Assembly (NCBI GenBank): GCA_023458215.1
Contig: JAEXAJ010000007.1
Location: forward strand, 1-14,913
Length of the DNA stretch: 14,913 nucleotides
Source: Bacteroidota bacterium
Lineage (GTDB): Bacteria; Bacteroidota; Bacteroidia; Bacteroidales; Bacteroidaceae
Reading direction: 5' to 3'
Of this stretch, positions 13,682 to 14,913 are shown in pieces. Below the pieces are notes generated by a model that saw nothing but the letters and a program-made list of their open reading frames with translations, searched no databases and was not told the DNA's origin. A program made the position numbers and the translations under genes. Positions within the stretch are counted from its first letter, which is position 1. Each line of letters opens with the position of its first letter.

Positions 13682-14875
13682 TTATACTTCCAAATCTTTA
13701 TCAAACACCTCATGCCACGGCAATCCTTGTTTGTTTAGTTGTTCCATGAATGGGTCCGGATTAAACTCTTCCACGTTCCATACCCCCGGCTTCTTCCATA
13801 GTCCTTTGAGGAACATCATGGCACCTATCATGGCAGGAACACCTGTTGTATAGCTAACTCCTTGCATGCCGGTTTCCTTATAGGCTTCCTGATGGCTGCA
13901 ATTATTGTAAACGTAGTAAGTGCGTTCTTTACCATCTTTCAGACCACGGATACGGCAACCGATTGAGGTTTCTCCTTCGTAATTTTCGCCCAGGTCTTGC
14001 GGGTTGGGCAATACGGCTTTCAGGAATTGCAACGGAACAATCTTCACTCCGTTATAATCCACTTCGTCGATGCGCGCCATACCAATATTTTGGATTACTC
14101 GCAGATGAGTCAGATATTCCTGACCGAAAGTCATCCAGAAACGTGCACGTTTAATGGTTGGGAAGTTTTTCACCAAAGATTCCAGTTCTTCGTGATATAA
14201 AAGATAAGAGTCACGTGGCCCGATATTCGGGTACGTCAGATCTTTATGGATTTCCAGAGGTTGAGTAGTTACCCATTCTCCATTTTCGTAATAACGTCCG
14301 TTCTGTGTGATCTCACGGATGTTGATTTCCGGATTGAAATTCGTGGCAAATGCCTTGTGATGATTGCCCGCATTACAGTCTACAATATCCAGATACTGCA
14401 TTTCATCAAAATAATGCTTGGCGGCGTAGGCAGTATAAATACCACTTACACCCGGGTCGAAACCGCAACCCAGGATAGCGGTCAGTCCGGCATCCTCAAA
14501 ACGTTTCTTGTATGCCCATTGCCAGCTGTATTCAAAGTGAGCCACATCTTTCGGTTCATAGTTGGCAGTGTCCAGGTAATTAACTCCGCTTTTGAGGCAA
14601 GCTTCCATAATGGTAAGATCCTGATAAGGGAGTGCTACATTTATGACGATTTCGGGTTTGAAGCTATTAAAGAGAGCTACCAGTTCATCCACATTGTCGG
14701 CATCCACCTGTGCGGTTCGGATGTTAGGGTTACCGATTGCTTTTACGATAGCGTCGCATTTGGACTTTGTGCGGCTGGCAATCATAATCTCAGTGAATAC
14801 ATCCGGATTTTGAGCCACCTTGTGCGCAACGACGGTACCTACACCGCCTGCACCGATAATAAGAACTTTACCCAT
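13682..14875 (-). CDS. Carboxy(nor)spermidine dehydrogenase, saccharopine dehydrogenase family
   Basis: The protein belongs to the saccharopine dehydrogenase-like family, and its length (397 residues) and sequence point to carboxynorspermidine/carboxyspermidine dehydrogenase. That enzyme condenses a diamine (putrescine or diaminopropane) with aspartate semialdehyde using NADPH, as the step before the NspC decarboxylase in the alternative polyamine route of Bacteroides and vibrios. The Rossmann motif GAGGVGTVVAHK is at residues 8-19. A long IDIVDCNAGNHH-type middle region and a dimerisation/substrate domain follow, with the GCGFDPGVSGIYTAY stretch (about 135-149) typical of this family. I start at ATG 14875 rather than the TTG at 14890 because it gives the Rossmann fold its normal N-terminus. 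An annotation as plain saccharopine dehydrogenase (lysine pathway) is the alternative and less likely. Its upstream region is cut by the window end. Confidence 0.85.
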   Translation of the reverse strand: MGKVLIIGAGGVGTVVAHKVAQNPDVFTEIMIASRTKSKCDAIVKAIGNPNIRTAQVDADNVDELVALFNSFKPEIVINVALPYQDLTIMEACLKSGVNYLDTANYEPKDVAHFEYSWQWAYKKRFEDAGLTAILGCGFDPGVSGIYTAYAAKHYFDEMQYLDIVDCNAGNHHKAFATNFNPEINIREITQNGRYYENGEWVTTQPLEIHKDLTYPNIGPRDSYLLYHEELESLVKNFPTIKRARFWMTFGQEYLTHLRVIQNIGMARIDEVDYNGVKIVPLQFLKAVLPNPQDLGENYEGETSIGCRIRGLKDGKERTYYVYNNCSHQEAYKETGMQGVSYTTGVPAMIGAMMFLKGLWKKPGVWNVEEFNPDPFMEQLNKQGLPWHEVFDKDLEV

Positions 14876-14913
14876 TTCTTTTAATAACAAATTACGAGTT
14901 ACAAATTATAAAC

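Noticed and set aside
14246..14884. A 212-codon plus-strand ORF opposite the polyamine gene
   Set aside because: It overlaps almost entirely with the intact dehydrogenase gene and shows no recognisable domain.

Overview
The window looks like a chromosomal housekeeping segment from a Bacteroidales bacterium, most likely Bacteroides or a close relative. The signs are moderate AT-richness, genes that mostly lack Shine-Dalgarno sequences, several TAnnTTTG (-7) promoter elements typical of Bacteroidota, a long-form NusB of about 308 residues, and families such as DUF4252 and the DUF5606-like protein that are typical of this phylum. I see no transposase, integrase, phage gene, tRNA or rRNA.

Layout. 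(1) 1-3481, plus strand: nusB, yajC, a YbbR/CdaR-like membrane protein and coaE form a tight cluster (cdaR and coaE overlap). A DUF5606-like gene follows with its own promoter inside the end of coaE, and a strong terminator closes the block. (2) 3482-4135: a roughly 255-nt stretch with a promoter, many hairpins and an intrinsic terminator, which is a candidate structured RNA or attenuator leader. Next comes a 78-aa orphan ORF that resembles an isolated beta-sandwich/sorting-type domain, then a 16-bp perfect-stem bidirectional terminator. (3) 4149-6737, minus strand: clpB. (4) 6738-7295: a long non-coding gap with a striking array of 22-bp direct repeats, each containing a small dyad. (5) 7296-9944, plus strand: an unknown 200-aa protein, a YeiE/CysL-type LysR regulator, and a YeiH-family membrane protein preceded by a promoter that carries an excellent T-N11-A LysR box. 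(6) 10022-11945, plus strand: an ECF sigma factor, an overlapping single-pass membrane protein (probable anti-sigma) and a secreted DUF4252 protein. An ECF-type promoter (TGTAAC-N17-CGTC) stands upstream, suggesting autoregulation. (7) 11955-14875, minus strand: recA, a Bcp-type peroxiredoxin and carboxy(nor)spermidine dehydrogenase, separated by AT-rich intergenic repeats.

Functionally, the first block serves transcription antitermination, Sec secretion, cell-envelope/c-di-AMP-linked functions and CoA synthesis. ClpB, RecA and Bcp are stress functions. The LysR/YeiH pair probably deals with sulfite or a related sulfur anion. The sigma/anti-sigma/DUF4252 set is a self-contained envelope-signalling module. 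The best candidates for something undescribed are the structured RNA at 3523-3784, the 22-bp repeat array at 7041-7164, and the Leu-x-x repeat tract inside the DUF4252 protein.
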